Part shown: piece after piece, positions 18,701-27,761 of the stretch
How the letters are laid out: each line of letters begins with the position of its first letter
Position numbering within the stretch: the stretch's first letter is position 1
NCBI RefSeq assembly: GCF_009176305.1
Contig: NZ_BLAJ01000003.1
Span: forward strand, 992,001-1,056,000
DNA length: 64,000 bases
Source of the DNA: Martinezella dioscoreae
GTDB lineage: Bacteria > Pseudomonadota > Alphaproteobacteria > Rhizobiales > Rhizobiaceae
Direction of reading: 5' to 3'
Translations under genes and position numbers: made by a program
The notes under the pieces: model-generated
Databases searched by the model: none
Told to the model about the DNA's origin: nothing
What the model saw: only the letters and a program-made list of their open reading frames with translations

Positions 18701-19785
18701 TGCGCAGCGGACTGATCGATCGGAGAGCCTTCGTCAAGGCGGCAGGACTGACCTTCCTGGCAGCGTTGAAGCCTGATGCCTTGATGGCGCTGGAGCGGGC
18801 GGATGCGGTCTATGCCTCCGGCATCCGCGCCGCCGACGGCTCCTTCGCCGTTGCGACGGTGACCGAACAGGGCCGCATCATCGATCAGGTGGCGCTGCCT
18901 GCCCGCGCCCACGGCATGGCTTTTTCCAAGGCGACCGGCAAGACCGTCGCCTTCGCGCGCCGGCCCGGCACCTATGCAATGATCTTCGATCCCTGGAACA
19001 AGGCCGAGCCGATCGTCATTTCCGCCAGAGAAGGTCGGCATTTCTACGGGCACGGCACGTTTTCGCCGGATGGCAGGCTGCTCTATGCCAGCGAGAACGA
19101 TTTCGACAATAATCGCGGCATCATCGGGCTCTACGACAGCAGCAACCGTTTTGCCCGCATCGGCGAATACGAGACCTATGGCGTCGGCCCGCACGACATG
19201 ACGGTTTCAGATGACGGCCGGTTCCTGATCGTCGCCAATGGCGGCATCGAGACCCATCCGGATTTCGGCCGCACCAAGCTCAATCTCGATCATATGGAAC
19301 CGTCGCTGACGCTGATCGACGCCGCGAGCGGCCAGCTGATCGAAAAACATACGCTGCCGGCGCAATATGCCCAGGTCTCGACCCGGCATGTCGATATCGA
19401 CGCCAGTGGCCGGGTCTGGTTCGCTTGCCAATATGAAGGGCATCGCAACGACCTGCCGCCGCTTGTCGGCCATTTCGCGAGAGGCGAGGACCTGAGCTTC
19501 GTCACCCTGCCCGACGAGACGACGCGGGCGCTTGGCAATTACGTCGGTGCCATCGCCGTCAATCGCGCCGAAAATCTGGTCGGTGTGACATCACCGATCG
19601 AAGGAACTTCGGTTACGCTGGATGCGACGACGGGCAAGGTGCTGAAGGTGGAGAGCATCGCCGATGCGGCTGGCATCGCGCCGGCACGGCATGGTTTTGC
19701 CGTCTCATCCTACGACGGCAATTTCCTCGGTGCGCACAGCGATGTCGCCTGGGATCAGCATATCGTGCGGATCGCCCGCGGCTGA
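18700..19785 (+). CDS. DUF1513 family Tat-exported protein
   Basis: 361 aa from ATG 18700. The frame stays open upstream through the repeat, but homology-like sequence begins at LIDRRAFVKAAGLTFLAAL, a twin-arginine signal. The rest shows beta-propeller features (GHGTFSPDGRLLYASEND, GPHDMTVSDDGRFLIVANGGIETHPDFGR, STRHVDIDASGRVWFACQYEG), as in DUF1513. In the family this is the last gene of imelysin/di-heme operons. Exported folded across the inner membrane; function unknown. The Tat route suggests a cofactor or early folding. Confidence 0.88.
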   Translation: MRSGLIDRRAFVKAAGLTFLAALKPDALMALERADAVYASGIRAADGSFAVATVTEQGRIIDQVALPARAHGMAFSKATGKTVAFARRPGTYAMIFDPWNKAEPIVISAREGRHFYGHGTFSPDGRLLYASENDFDNNRGIIGLYDSSNRFARIGEYETYGVGPHDMTVSDDGRFLIVANGGIETHPDFGRTKLNLDHMEPSLTLIDAASGQLIEKHTLPAQYAQVSTRHVDIDASGRVWFACQYEGHRNDLPPLVGHFARGEDLSFVTLPDETTRALGNYVGAIAVNRAENLVGVTSPIEGTSVTLDATTGKVLKVESIADAAGIAPARHGFAVSSYDGNFLGAHSDVAWDQHIVRIARG

Positions 19786-20316
19786 GCCGGACTTTGGCTG
19801 CAATGCTCAGGTAAGCTTGCTGCCTCGATAAAGCGCCGCAATGCCGTCGCGGCATTCAGCATATGTCTCCACATGGGCCGCGACGCCATTTCCCCATCCT
19901 CTTCTGCTATAGCCTGCACGATGGTTTCGGGCTGTGAATACGCTCCGACAGCAACTCGCGATCTTCAACAGCGTCGCCCACCATCGCTCCTACCTCGGCA
20001 AGGTCAACCAAGGCTGTATGCAAAAGCATATCACCTCATTGTGTCCGCATACATATAACCCATCACGCAACCGTTACGCATCCAATTATTGACCAAATCC
20101 GCCACTTCGAATACACAAACAATCAACAGCCTCCGCTTTGCATACACAAGGCAAGCTCGACGCTGAACAGGAATACAGGATCGGCCATATTTGATCCGCG
20201 CGTTTGATCATATGCCGCTCCGAGACATACAGAATTTCAGAAGCTTTGCCGCTCCGACATTCGGCGCGGACGGCTTTCTGGCGCCTATTAATCCTCCAAC
20301 CATAAGGATCACGATC
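19786..20316. other. 531-bp gene-poor interval with a possible regulator remnant
   Basis: No intact gene is supported. The left half, read on the minus strand, holds a broken coding-like segment (listed separately). The right half, 20061-20316, shows only the leader of the hydrolase gene and several GCATAC/GTATGC words. Confidence 0.5.
19793..20040 (-). pseudogene. Possible degenerate regulator fragment
   Basis: Two minus-strand frames together give protein-like pieces: VDLAEVGAMVGDAVEDREL in one, then PETIVQAIAEEDGEMA in another and AAHVETYAECRDGIAALYRG in a third. The order and helix-rich character would suit the C-terminal ligand-binding (FCD) domain of a GntR-family regulator broken by at least two frameshifts, without the DNA-binding part. 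This is weak pattern reading; it may be chance. Confidence 0.25.
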
Positions 20317-21120
20317 ATGATGTTGACCAGACGGAGTTTCTCGACCGCCGTTATCGCCGGCGCCGCTGCCTCCCTCATTTCCGCGCGCGGCGTGGCCGCC
20401 AGCAATGCGGCACCCGCATCCGGAGCGGTTAAGTCTGCGCCATTGAAGGCACGCAATGTCGTCCTGGCCCACGGACTTTTCGCAGACGGCTCCTGCTGGA
20501 CGGAGGTTATCACCCGGCTGCAGTCCAGGGGGCTGAACTGCACGGCGGTACAAAATCCGTTGACGACACTTCCGGAAGCGGTGGGGGCCGCGCAGCGGGT
20601 TCTCGATCGTCAGGACGGCCCGACTGTCCTCGTCGGCCATTCCTTCTCCGGCATGATCGTCACCGAAGCCGGTGTGCATCCGAAGGTTTCCGCGCTCGTC
20701 TATGTCGCCGCCCGCGCACCGGATGCCGGCGAAGACTATACGGCGCTCGCCAAGACATATCCGACACCGCCGGCATCAGCCGGCATCGTCTTTGATGGCG
20801 ACGAAGGACGGCTGACCGAGGAAGCGTTCCTGCGCGACTTCGCCGGCGACTTGCCTAAGGCCAAGGCCGAGGTGCTCTATGCCGTGCAGCAGCCCTTCCA
20901 GAAGGCGCTTCTGTCCGGCAAGACCACGCAGGCCGCCTGGCGCAGCAAGCCCAGCTGGTATGCGGTTTCCACCGAAGACAGGACGATCAATCCGGATCTG
21001 GAACGCTTCATGGCCAAGCGGATGGGCGCGACGACGATCGAGATGAAGGCCAGCCATCTCTCGTTGATCTCGCATCCCGATACAATCGCCCATCTGATCC
21101 TGGAAGCTGCTGGGCATTGA
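20317..21120 (+). CDS. Tat-exported alpha/beta hydrolase
   Basis: 267 aa from ATG 20317, preceded by AAGGATC. N-terminal twin-arginine signal LTRRSFSTAVIAGAAASL. The mature part has the alpha/beta hydrolase pattern: VVLAHGLFADGSCWTEV (oxyanion HG), nucleophile elbow VGHSFSGMI with Ser, and a late SHLSLISHP carrying the catalytic His. It resembles the salicylate-esterase / methylketone-hydrolase-like group. Probably periplasmic esterase; substrate unknown. It stands alone, converging with the DUF2252 gene. Confidence 0.85.
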   Translation: MMLTRRSFSTAVIAGAAASLISARGVAASNAAPASGAVKSAPLKARNVVLAHGLFADGSCWTEVITRLQSRGLNCTAVQNPLTTLPEAVGAAQRVLDRQDGPTVLVGHSFSGMIVTEAGVHPKVSALVYVAARAPDAGEDYTALAKTYPTPPASAGIVFDGDEGRLTEEAFLRDFAGDLPKAKAEVLYAVQQPFQKALLSGKTTQAAWRSKPSWYAVSTEDRTINPDLERFMAKRMGATTIEMKASHLSLISHPDTIAHLILEAAGH

Positions 21121-21134
21121 CCGGTTCGCCGGCC

Positions 21135-22211
21135 TTAGCCTCTTCCCGCAAATTCCACCTGCTCCGCCGTGACCGCTGCGGCCGCCGCCTTGGCGGCCAC
21201 ACGCAGCCAATCGGCATTGCGCGCATCGACATCGGCCAGAATACCGGGAACGAGCGAAGCATCGTTGGCGTGACAATTGGCGATTTCAAACCCCATCAGA
21301 TTGAGCATGTCAGGCGACAGCAGCACCTCGGCATCACCGTCGACTTCGATCTTGCGGCTGTTGGGCGAGAGCCGGCGCACCAGCAAGCCTCCGTCCACCT
21401 GATAGCGCGGATCGGGTGAGCGCGCCCGCCCGCCGGCGATAATACCCGTCCGGATCGTTCTGTCCGACGGATCGTGCTTCAGCGACCAGCCGGATTGCAG
21501 AAGCGCCTTGACCTCGCGCAATACCGGGCCGCCGCGCCATTCGACATAGGCGATGAAGCGCGGACGGCCCAGGCTGCCGGTGCCGGCCAGACGCGGTTTC
21601 GGCTCGAATGTCGTCGCTGGTTCGGGCAATGCCTTGCGCAGTGCCTTGAGGTAGCGGTCCGCCACGGGATCCGTCGCCGGCGGCAGGTTGCGGTATTTCT
21701 CCCAAAAGGCCTTGCGCTCGGCATTCGGCAGCAAGACGGCATTGCGCAGCCATTTGTAATCGCGCTCGAGAATGACGGGAGACGGCTCGCGCAGTCCGCG
21801 GCGATAGCCGGCGAGGATGCTGTCGGCAACAACACGCAGCGTCGGGCCGTCCTCGCCGCGCGCCAGCATGGCACTCGTGGCAAGGCGCACGAGATCGAGC
21901 GCATAGGGCATGACGGCCGCCTCGTCGAAATCATTGGCGCCCCAGACGAGGCGGCCTTCTTCATCGCGCCAGGTGCCGAAATTTTCCAGATGCGTATCGC
22001 CGATCGCCAGCAATTGCGGCGCGCTCTTGAGCTCGGGGCAGACGTCGAGGATGGTTTCCGCCCAACGCCAATAGGTGCCGCGCAGGAAGGAGAAGCTGTC
22101 GGCCTTCATCAGCTTGTGCTTCTTTGCCAGACCCGCCTCGACCAGATCGGCGCCGAGCTGCGCCCGCATCCAGGTCTCGTAGGCATCCACCGATTGCCGG
22201 ATCGTCGTCAT
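21135..22211 (-). CDS. DUF2252 family protein
   Basis: About 358 aa from ATG 22211, chosen because GCGAGGG lies 5 bases upstream. The frame stays open to a GTG at 22355 and there is an ATG at 22235. Conserved pieces include KADSFSFLRGTYWRWAE, LLAIGDTHLENFGTWRDEEGRLVWGANDFDEAAVMPYALDLVRLATS, which resemble the catalytic and metal loops of protein-kinase-like or aminoglycoside-phosphotransferase folds. Biological role of the family is not known. Convergent with the hydrolase, divergent from the thioesterase. Confidence 0.85.
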   Translation of the reverse strand: MTTIRQSVDAYETWMRAQLGADLVEAGLAKKHKLMKADSFSFLRGTYWRWAETILDVCPELKSAPQLLAIGDTHLENFGTWRDEEGRLVWGANDFDEAAVMPYALDLVRLATSAMLARGEDGPTLRVVADSILAGYRRGLREPSPVILERDYKWLRNAVLLPNAERKAFWEKYRNLPPATDPVADRYLKALRKALPEPATTFEPKPRLAGTGSLGRPRFIAYVEWRGGPVLREVKALLQSGWSLKHDPSDRTIRTGIIAGGRARSPDPRYQVDGGLLVRRLSPNSRKIEVDGDAEVLLSPDMLNLMGFEIANCHANDASLVPGILADVDARNADWLRVAAKAAAAAVTAEQVEFAGRG

Positions 22212-22372
22212 CTGCGCCCTCGCCACAAGCATCATCGCTTCGATAGCATGGCGATCCGATCGTGGAAATTCGATGTCGGGAGTGGAGGCTGGAACGCCTC
22301 CGCTTTTCCACCGGATAACCCTTGTCCAAACCGCCTCCCCGTGCCAATTTCGCACCCGCGAAAGGGGACGGC

Positions 22373-22834
22373 ATGACAGGCGCAGACGACACGGGGACCA
22401 TCGGCGATTTTCGGAGCCGTATCAGGACCAGCTTCGAGCGGCAGGCCGCCATGGCGACAATCGGCGCAGAGCTGACGCGCGTCGAGCACGGAACGGTCGA
22501 GATCGAGCTGCCCTTCGATATCAAGCTGACGCAGCAGCATGGCATATTGCACGCCGGCATCATCGCCGCGGCGCTGGATTCGGCCTGCGGCTTTGCCGCC
22601 TATAGCGTCATCGACCCTTCCGCATCGATCCTGACGATCGAATTCAAGATCAATCTGATGTCGCCGGGGCGCGGCGAGCGCTTCCTGTTTCGCGGCGATG
22701 TCACCAAGCCCGGCACGACGATCATCGTCGCCGACGGTCGCGGCTATGCCATCGGCGATGGGCCAGCCAAGCTGATCGCCTCGATGACGGGAACGATGAT
22801 GGTCATCCGGGGCAGAGAGGGAATTAGCGGATGA
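22373..22834 (+). CDS. PaaI-type hotdog-fold thioesterase
   Basis: 153 aa from ATG 22373 behind AAAGGGGACGG. Hotdog fold with HGTVEIELPFDIKLTQQHGILHAGIIAAALDSACGFAAYSV, where the HxGxxxxxxD pattern is the acyl-CoA thioesterase signature, followed by IEFKINLMSPGRGERF. Likely hydrolyses an acyl- or aryl-CoA; substrate not inferable. Its stop overlaps the next start by 4 bases (ATGA), so the pair is coupled. Confidence 0.88.
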   Translation: MTGADDTGTIGDFRSRIRTSFERQAAMATIGAELTRVEHGTVEIELPFDIKLTQQHGILHAGIIAAALDSACGFAAYSVIDPSASILTIEFKINLMSPGRGERFLFRGDVTKPGTTIIVADGRGYAIGDGPAKLIASMTGTMMVIRGREGISG

Positions 22835-23472
22835 AATTCGAACTGAAGCGGGTATCGGGCAAATCGATCCTGTTCGTCATGGCGGCCGAGGCCGAGTATG
22901 GCCCGTTCCTGCGCTCGCGCATCGATCCGCTGATGACCGGCGTCGGGCCGGTGGAGGCGGCCATCGCGCTTACCCGCGCCTTCGCGCAGCTCGAAGCCCA
23001 GGGCGATCTTCCCGATCTCGTGGTGTCGCTCGGCTCGGCTGGTTCCGCCAGGCTGGAACAGACGGAAGTCTACCAAGTCACCTCGGTTTCCTACCGCGAC
23101 ATGGATGCCTCGCCGCTCGGCTTCGAGAAAGGCCGTACGCCCTTTCTCGATCTGCCCGCGACGATCGAACTGCCGCTGCGCATCCCGACCATTGCGGAGG
23201 GCAGCCTTTCGACCGGCGCCAATATCGTCTCCGGCGCGGAGGCCTATGAGCGCATCGGCACCGACATGGTCGACATGGAAACCTTCGCGGTGCTGCGCGC
23301 CTGCCAGACCTATGGCCTGCCGCTGATCGGCCTGCGGGGCATTTCCGACGGGAAGGTCGATCTGCAGCACATTTCCGACTGGACGGAATATCTGCATGTG
23401 ATCGACCGCAAACTCTCCTATGCCGTCGACGGCCTGTTTACGGCGCTGGAAGACGGCGTATTCTGGTTCTGA
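22831..23472 (+). CDS. mtnN: 5'-methylthioadenosine/S-adenosylhomocysteine nucleosidase
   Basis: 213 aa, nucleoside-phosphorylase-like fold. It starts KRVSGKSILFVMAAEAEYGPFL, then MTGVGPVEAAIALTRAF, LVVSLGSAGSARL and the catalytic-site VDMETFAVLRACQTYGLPLIGLRGISDG. The enzyme cleaves adenine from MTA or SAH in methyl-cycle recycling. It is the rhizobial subtype, shorter at the N-terminus than E. coli Pfs. Coupled to the thioesterase and 103 bases before guaA. Nucleosidase type rather than phosphorylase is judged from overall pattern. Confidence 0.83.
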   Translation: MKFELKRVSGKSILFVMAAEAEYGPFLRSRIDPLMTGVGPVEAAIALTRAFAQLEAQGDLPDLVVSLGSAGSARLEQTEVYQVTSVSYRDMDASPLGFEKGRTPFLDLPATIELPLRIPTIAEGSLSTGANIVSGAEAYERIGTDMVDMETFAVLRACQTYGLPLIGLRGISDGKVDLQHISDWTEYLHVIDRKLSYAVDGLFTALEDGVFWF

Positions 23473-23575
23473 GGGGCCAGAAACTAAGCGAAGTAAGGAC
23501 AATCGGGACAATAAAATCGGCTCTCGCGTGATTTGCCCGATTGCCAGGGAAAGCGCTTTTCATTAAAGGCTCGTC

Positions 23576-25138
23576 ATGACCCAGACAGCACATCCCGATA
23601 CCGTTCTCATCGTCGATTTTGGCAGCCAGGTGACGCAGCTCATCGCACGGCGTGTGCGCGAAGCGGGCGTCTACTGCGAAATCGTTCCCTTCCAATCCGC
23701 CGAAGCCGGCTTCAAGCGGCTGCAGCCGAAGGCCGTGATCCTGTCGGGCAGTCCGGCCTCGACCGTGGACGAAGGCTCGCCGCGGGCGCCGCAGATCATC
23801 TTCGACAGCGGCATCCCGGTCTTCGGCATCTGCTACGGCCAGCAGACCATGTGCATGCAGCTCGGCGGCAAGGTCGAGAGCGGCCATCACCGTGAATTCG
23901 GCCGCGCCTTCCTGGAAGTTGACAAGGATTGCGCTCTCTTCGAAGGATTGTGGTCCAACGGTTCGCGCCATCAGGTCTGGATGAGCCACGGCGACCGCGT
24001 CACCGCGCTGCCGGAAGGTTTCGAAGTGGTCGCGACGTCCTCGAATGCGCCTTACGCCTTTATCGCCGACGAGAAGCGCAAATATTACGGCGTGCAGTTC
24101 CATCCGGAAGTCGTGCATACGCCCGATGGCGCCAAGCTGATCGGCAACTTCATCCACAATATCGCCGGCATCAAGGGCGACTGGTCGATGTCGGCCTATC
24201 GCGCCAAGGCGGTTCAGGCGATCCGCGATCAGGTCGGCGACAAGCGCGTCATCTGCGCTCTTTCCGGTGGTGTCGATTCCTCCGTTGCCGCGCTGCTGAT
24301 CCACGAAGCAGTCGGCGACCAGCTGACCTGCATTCTCGTCGATCACGGCCTGATGCGCAAGGACGAGGCGGCAAACGTCGTCGCCATGTTCCGCGAGCAC
24401 TACAACCTGCATTTGATCCATGTCGATGCTTCCGACCGCTTCATCGGCGAGCTCGAGGGTGTTTCCGACCCCGAAACCAAGCGCAAGATCATCGGCCGCC
24501 TCTTCATCGAGACCTTCGAGGATGAGGCCAAGAAGCTCGGCGGTGCCGATTTCCTTGGCCAGGGCACGCTCTATCCCGACGTCATCGAGAGCGTTTCCTT
24601 CACCGGCGGTCCCTCGGTCACCATCAAGTCGCACCACAATGTGGGCGGCCTGCCGGAGCGCATGAAGATGCAGCTCGTCGAGCCGCTGCGCGAACTCTTC
24701 AAGGACGAAGTGCGCGTGCTCGGCAAAGAGCTCGGCCTGCCCGACAGCTTCATCGGCCGCCATCCCTTCCCCGGTCCCGGCCTCGCAATTCGCTGCCCCG
24801 GCGGCATCACCCGCGAGAAGCTGGAAATCCTGCGCGAAGCCGATGCCATCTATCTCGACGAGATCCGCAAGGCCGGCCTCTACGACGCCATCTGGCAGGC
24901 CTTCGCCGTACTCTTGCCGGTCCAGACCGTGGGCGTCATGGGCGACGGCCGCACCTACGAATTCGTCTGCGCGCTGCGCGCCGTCACCTCCGTCGACGGC
25001 ATGACGGCGGATTTCTATCACTACGACATGGAATTCCTCGGCCGCGCCGCGACCCGCATCATCAACGAAGTCCGCGGCATCAACCGCGTGGTCTACGACG
25101 TCACTTCGAAGCCGCCCGGCACGATCGAGTGGGAGTGA
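23576..25138 (+). CDS. guaA: GMP synthase (glutamine-hydrolysing)
   Basis: 520 aa, full length. It aminates XMP to GMP with glutamine and ATP. N-terminal class I amidotransferase: catalytic Cys87 in [10 protein letters not shown] and the His-Glu pair in [10 protein letters not shown] near residue 180. ATP-pyrophosphatase domain with the PP-loop [11 protein letters not shown] near 230. C-terminal dimerisation domain ends with the invariant KPPGTIEWE. All key residues are present. No purine riboswitch is seen upstream. Confidence 0.98.
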   Translation: MTQTAHPDTVLIVDFGSQVTQLIARRVREAGVYCEIVPFQSAEAGFKRLQPKAVILSGSPASTVDEGSPRAPQIIFDSGIPVFGICYGQQTMCMQLGGKVESGHHREFGRAFLEVDKDCALFEGLWSNGSRHQVWMSHGDRVTALPEGFEVVATSSNAPYAFIADEKRKYYGVQFHPEVVHTPDGAKLIGNFIHNIAGIKGDWSMSAYRAKAVQAIRDQVGDKRVICALSGGVDSSVAALLIHEAVGDQLTCILVDHGLMRKDEAANVVAMFREHYNLHLIHVDASDRFIGELEGVSDPETKRKIIGRLFIETFEDEAKKLGGADFLGQGTLYPDVIESVSFTGGPSVTIKSHHNVGGLPERMKMQLVEPLRELFKDEVRVLGKELGLPDSFIGRHPFPGPGLAIRCPGGITREKLEILREADAIYLDEIRKAGLYDAIWQAFAVLLPVQTVGVMGDGRTYEFVCALRAVTSVDGMTADFYHYDMEFLGRAATRIINEVRGINRVVYDVTSKPPGTIEWE

Positions 25139-25373
25139 CGGGGGATACAGCCGGATAGTTTTGGCTATTGTAGCGTAAGTTGCTCCGTCGGTAGCACGGA
25201 ATAGCAATTGAGCGACAGCCAGGCCCTTCGCTAACCTTTTGACGCAGGCGCGCACCGGCTGGATTTCTCTTCAACGTTACAATTGCGCCGGCTACGTTTG
25301 GGACCTTGGAGGTCAATCGGCTTCTGGCTGTGAGCGACGAGTAAGCTGCCAATCGTCCGAGTTACCGGCAGCC

Positions 25374-25937
25374 TCAGTGATCCTCACTTCGCTCCAGCCC
25401 GTGGAAGGCTAGCTTTAGCAGGCGCTCGCTGCGTGCTGTGCCTTCCGCTGTAGGCGGTAGTTGGGTGAGCAAGGCGAGCAACTGCAGAAAGTCCTCGGCA
25501 TCGACCGGCTTCGAAACTTCGCCCGCATCGACGCAAGCGTCCATCAGAAGCCTGACGGCGTCGACCATGGGCCAATAGGTTTCCCGGAAGTCCTGGTCGG
25601 TCATAGCGGCCCGCAGCATATCCGCGACACCCTGCTTCTTGCGGCCGTAATCGACGAACCGCTCCGCCCATCTTCGGAAGGCTTCGAGTGGCTTGAACGC
25701 CTCGAGGAGCGATGGTGCGAGGCTCACCAGCTCGTCGATACTATCGCGATAGATGCCGAGGACGAGCGATTCCCGGGTCGGGAAGTGGCGGTACAGCGTG
25801 CCCTGCCCCACGCCCGCCGCCTTGGCGATGGAATGCAGCGAGGCCGCTGGATCGATTGCAAGGGCGTCTCGTGCGACAGCCAGGATGCGGTCGCGATTGG
25901 TGCGGGCGTCGGCGCGACGCTTATGGGTTTGGGTCAT
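25374..25937 (-). CDS. TetR/AcrR family regulator
   Basis: 187 aa. N-terminal helix-turn-helix: RDRILAVARDALAIDPAASLHSIAKAAGVGQGTLYRHFPTRESLVLGIY, typical TetR, with a C-terminal helical ligand domain (LADMLRAAMTDQDF-type). It is transcribed divergently from an aldo/keto reductase gene, and the shared 81-bp gap carries two near-identical perfect palindromes that should be its operators. Predicted to repress itself and the reductase until an inducer binds. The reductase target is now broken by an insertion sequence. Confidence 0.92.
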   Translation of the reverse strand: MTQTHKRRADARTNRDRILAVARDALAIDPAASLHSIAKAAGVGQGTLYRHFPTRESLVLGIYRDSIDELVSLAPSLLEAFKPLEAFRRWAERFVDYGRKKQGVADMLRAAMTDQDFRETYWPMVDAVRLLMDACVDAGEVSKPVDAEDFLQLLALLTQLPPTAEGTARSERLLKLAFHGLERSEDH

Positions 25938-25952
25938 GAGCCTTGACTAAAC

Positions 25953-25964
25953 GGACAATTGTCC
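25953..25964. promoter_or_regulatory. Predicted TetR operator O1
   Basis: Perfect 12-bp palindrome GGACAATTGTCC, 16 bases upstream of the TetR start codon. It shares the half-site GGACA with O2, whose centre is 31 bases away, about three helical turns. Confidence 0.75.
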
Positions 25965-25982
25965 ATATCCATATCGAGAAAT

Positions 25983-25996
25983 CGGACATATGTCCG
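25983..25996. promoter_or_regulatory. Predicted TetR operator O2
   Basis: Perfect 14-bp palindrome CGGACATATGTCCG, 23 bases upstream of the aldo/keto reductase start. Same half-site as O1, so the same regulator is likely to bind both. Confidence 0.75.
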
Positions 25997-26887
25997 TTTC
26001 TATACGGTGGAGGCGTTTATGCAATATGTAAAGCTCGGCAATTCGGGACTCGACGTGTCGCCCGTCTGCATCGGTTGCATGGGGTTCGGCGATCCGGCCA
26101 AGGGCCATCCGGCCTGGTCAGTGGAAGAAAGCTCGAGCCGGGAGTTGATCCATCACGCCCTCAGGACCGGGATCAACTTCTTCGACACAGCCAACATGTA
26201 CTCTACCGGCACAAGCGAGGAATTCCTCGGGCGCGCGATCAAGGGTTTCGTGAACAGAGATGCCATCGTCATCGCCACCAAGGTTGCGGGCGCGACACGC
26301 AATGGCCCCAATGCGATCGGGCTATCGCGCAAGGCCATCATGGCTGAACTTGATCACAGCCTGCGGCGGCTCGGCACGGACTATATCGATCTCTACCAGA
26401 TACACCGCCGCGACCAGCTGACCCCGTGGGAGGAAACGCTCGAAGCGCTTCACGACGCAGTGAAAGCAGGCAAGGTACGCTATCTCGGCGCCTCGTCGAT
26501 GAAGGCGTGGGAGTTTGCCAAAGCGTTGCACACCCAGAAGTCCAACGGCTGGATGCGCTTCATCTCTATGCAGCACAATTACAATCTGGTCGCGCGCGAA
26601 GAAGAACGCGAGATGATCCCGCTCTGTGCCGATGAGGGTGTGTCGACCCTGATCTACAGTCCGCTCGCGCGCGGGAAATTGGCCCGCCCATGGGGGATGA
26701 CGACGACGCGGACGGAGACCGAACCGTCCGGCGCTCAGCAAAACCCGGATACGGCGGCCAGCGATCGGGCAATCGTCGAGGCGGTAAACGCCATCGCCGC
26801 GGAACGTGATGTCGGCGCCGCCGAGATTTCCCTGGCGTGGTTACGTCGAAATCGCGTGGTCGCCGCGCCGATCGTGGGCGCACTGAA

Positions 26888-26894
26888 GACCAAG
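26888..26894 (+). repeat. Left target-site duplication of the IS21 element
   Basis: GACCAAG, directly before the left end TGTTGG, identical to the copy at 29384-29390. Confidence 0.9.
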
Positions 26895-26966
26895 TGTTGG
26901 TTTCCACGCGGAACTGAGCCGGTTTTTCCACCGAGAAGTGAGCCACCTTTGAATATGGTTTTCTGA

Positions 26967-27761
26967 TCAGGCTTTGGTCAAGGGATTGGTTTTTTCTCCT
27001 CTCTTTTGGGCTGCTGCGGCCGAGCTGGCTTTGAAGCGGAAGCTGTCGTTTCCGGTTTCCAGGATATGACAACGGTGGGTCAGGCGGTCGAGGAGAGCGG
27101 TTGTCATCTTGGCATCACCGAAGACCGAGGCCCATTCGCTGAAGCTAAGATTGGTGGTGATGACGACGCTGGTGCGCTCGTAGAGCTTGCTCAATAGATG
27201 GAAGAGCAGCGCTCCGCCGGAGGCGCTGAACGGGAGGTATCCCAACTCGTCCAGGATGAGCAGATCGAGGCGAACGAGGGTCTCGGCGATCTGGCCCGCC
27301 TTGCCTTTGGCTTTCTCCTGCTCGAGCGCATTGACCAGTTCGATTGTGGAGAAGAAGCGGACCTTTCGGCGATGATGCTCGATCGCCTGAACGCCAAGAG
27401 CCGTCGCCACATGTGTTTTTCCTGTGCCCGGCCCGCCGACGAGAACGATATTCTGCGCCCCGTCCATGAACTCGCATCGGTGCAATTGGCGCACGGTCGC
27501 CTCGTTGATCTCGCTGGCGGCGAAGTCGAAGCCTGAGATGTCCTTGTAGGCCGGGAAGCGAGCAGCTTTCATGTGATAGGCGATGGAGCGAACCTCGCGC
27601 TCGGCCATCTCGGCCTTCAGCAACTGGGACAGAATGGGCACGGCCGCATCAAAAGCTGGAGCCCCTTGCTCGATCAGGTCCGTGACGGCCTGGGCCATGC
27701 CATACATCTTCAGGCTACGCAGCATGATGACGACGGCCGCACTGGCAGGATCATGACGCAT
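26967..27761 (-). CDS. istB: IS21-family helper ATPase IstB
   Basis: 264 aa from ATG 27761 behind GCAGGAGG. AAA+ ATPase with Walker [16 protein letters not shown], Walker [14 protein letters not shown] and the sensor region [15 protein letters not shown], all IstB hallmarks. It assists IstA in target selection and strand transfer. The start overlaps the istA stop by 11 bases. A longer reading from 27809 lacks a ribosome site. Confidence 0.95.
   Translation of the reverse strand: MRHDPASAAVVIMLRSLKMYGMAQAVTDLIEQGAPAFDAAVPILSQLLKAEMAEREVRSIAYHMKAARFPAYKDISGFDFAASEINEATVRQLHRCEFMDGAQNIVLVGGPGTGKTHVATALGVQAIEHHRRKVRFFSTIELVNALEQEKAKGKAGQIAETLVRLDLLILDELGYLPFSASGGALLFHLLSKLYERTSVVITTNLSFSEWASVFGDAKMTTALLDRLTHRCHILETGNDSFRFKASSAAAAQKRGEKTNPLTKA

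Noticed and set aside
23438..25255. Long minus-strand open frame opposite guaA
   Set aside because: It mirrors guaA codons; no family motifs and no ribosome site. High-GC codon bias opens antisense frames.
25139..25373. Possible RNA gene or attachment site after guaA
   Set aside because: No cloverleaf, no direct repeat and no integrase nearby.
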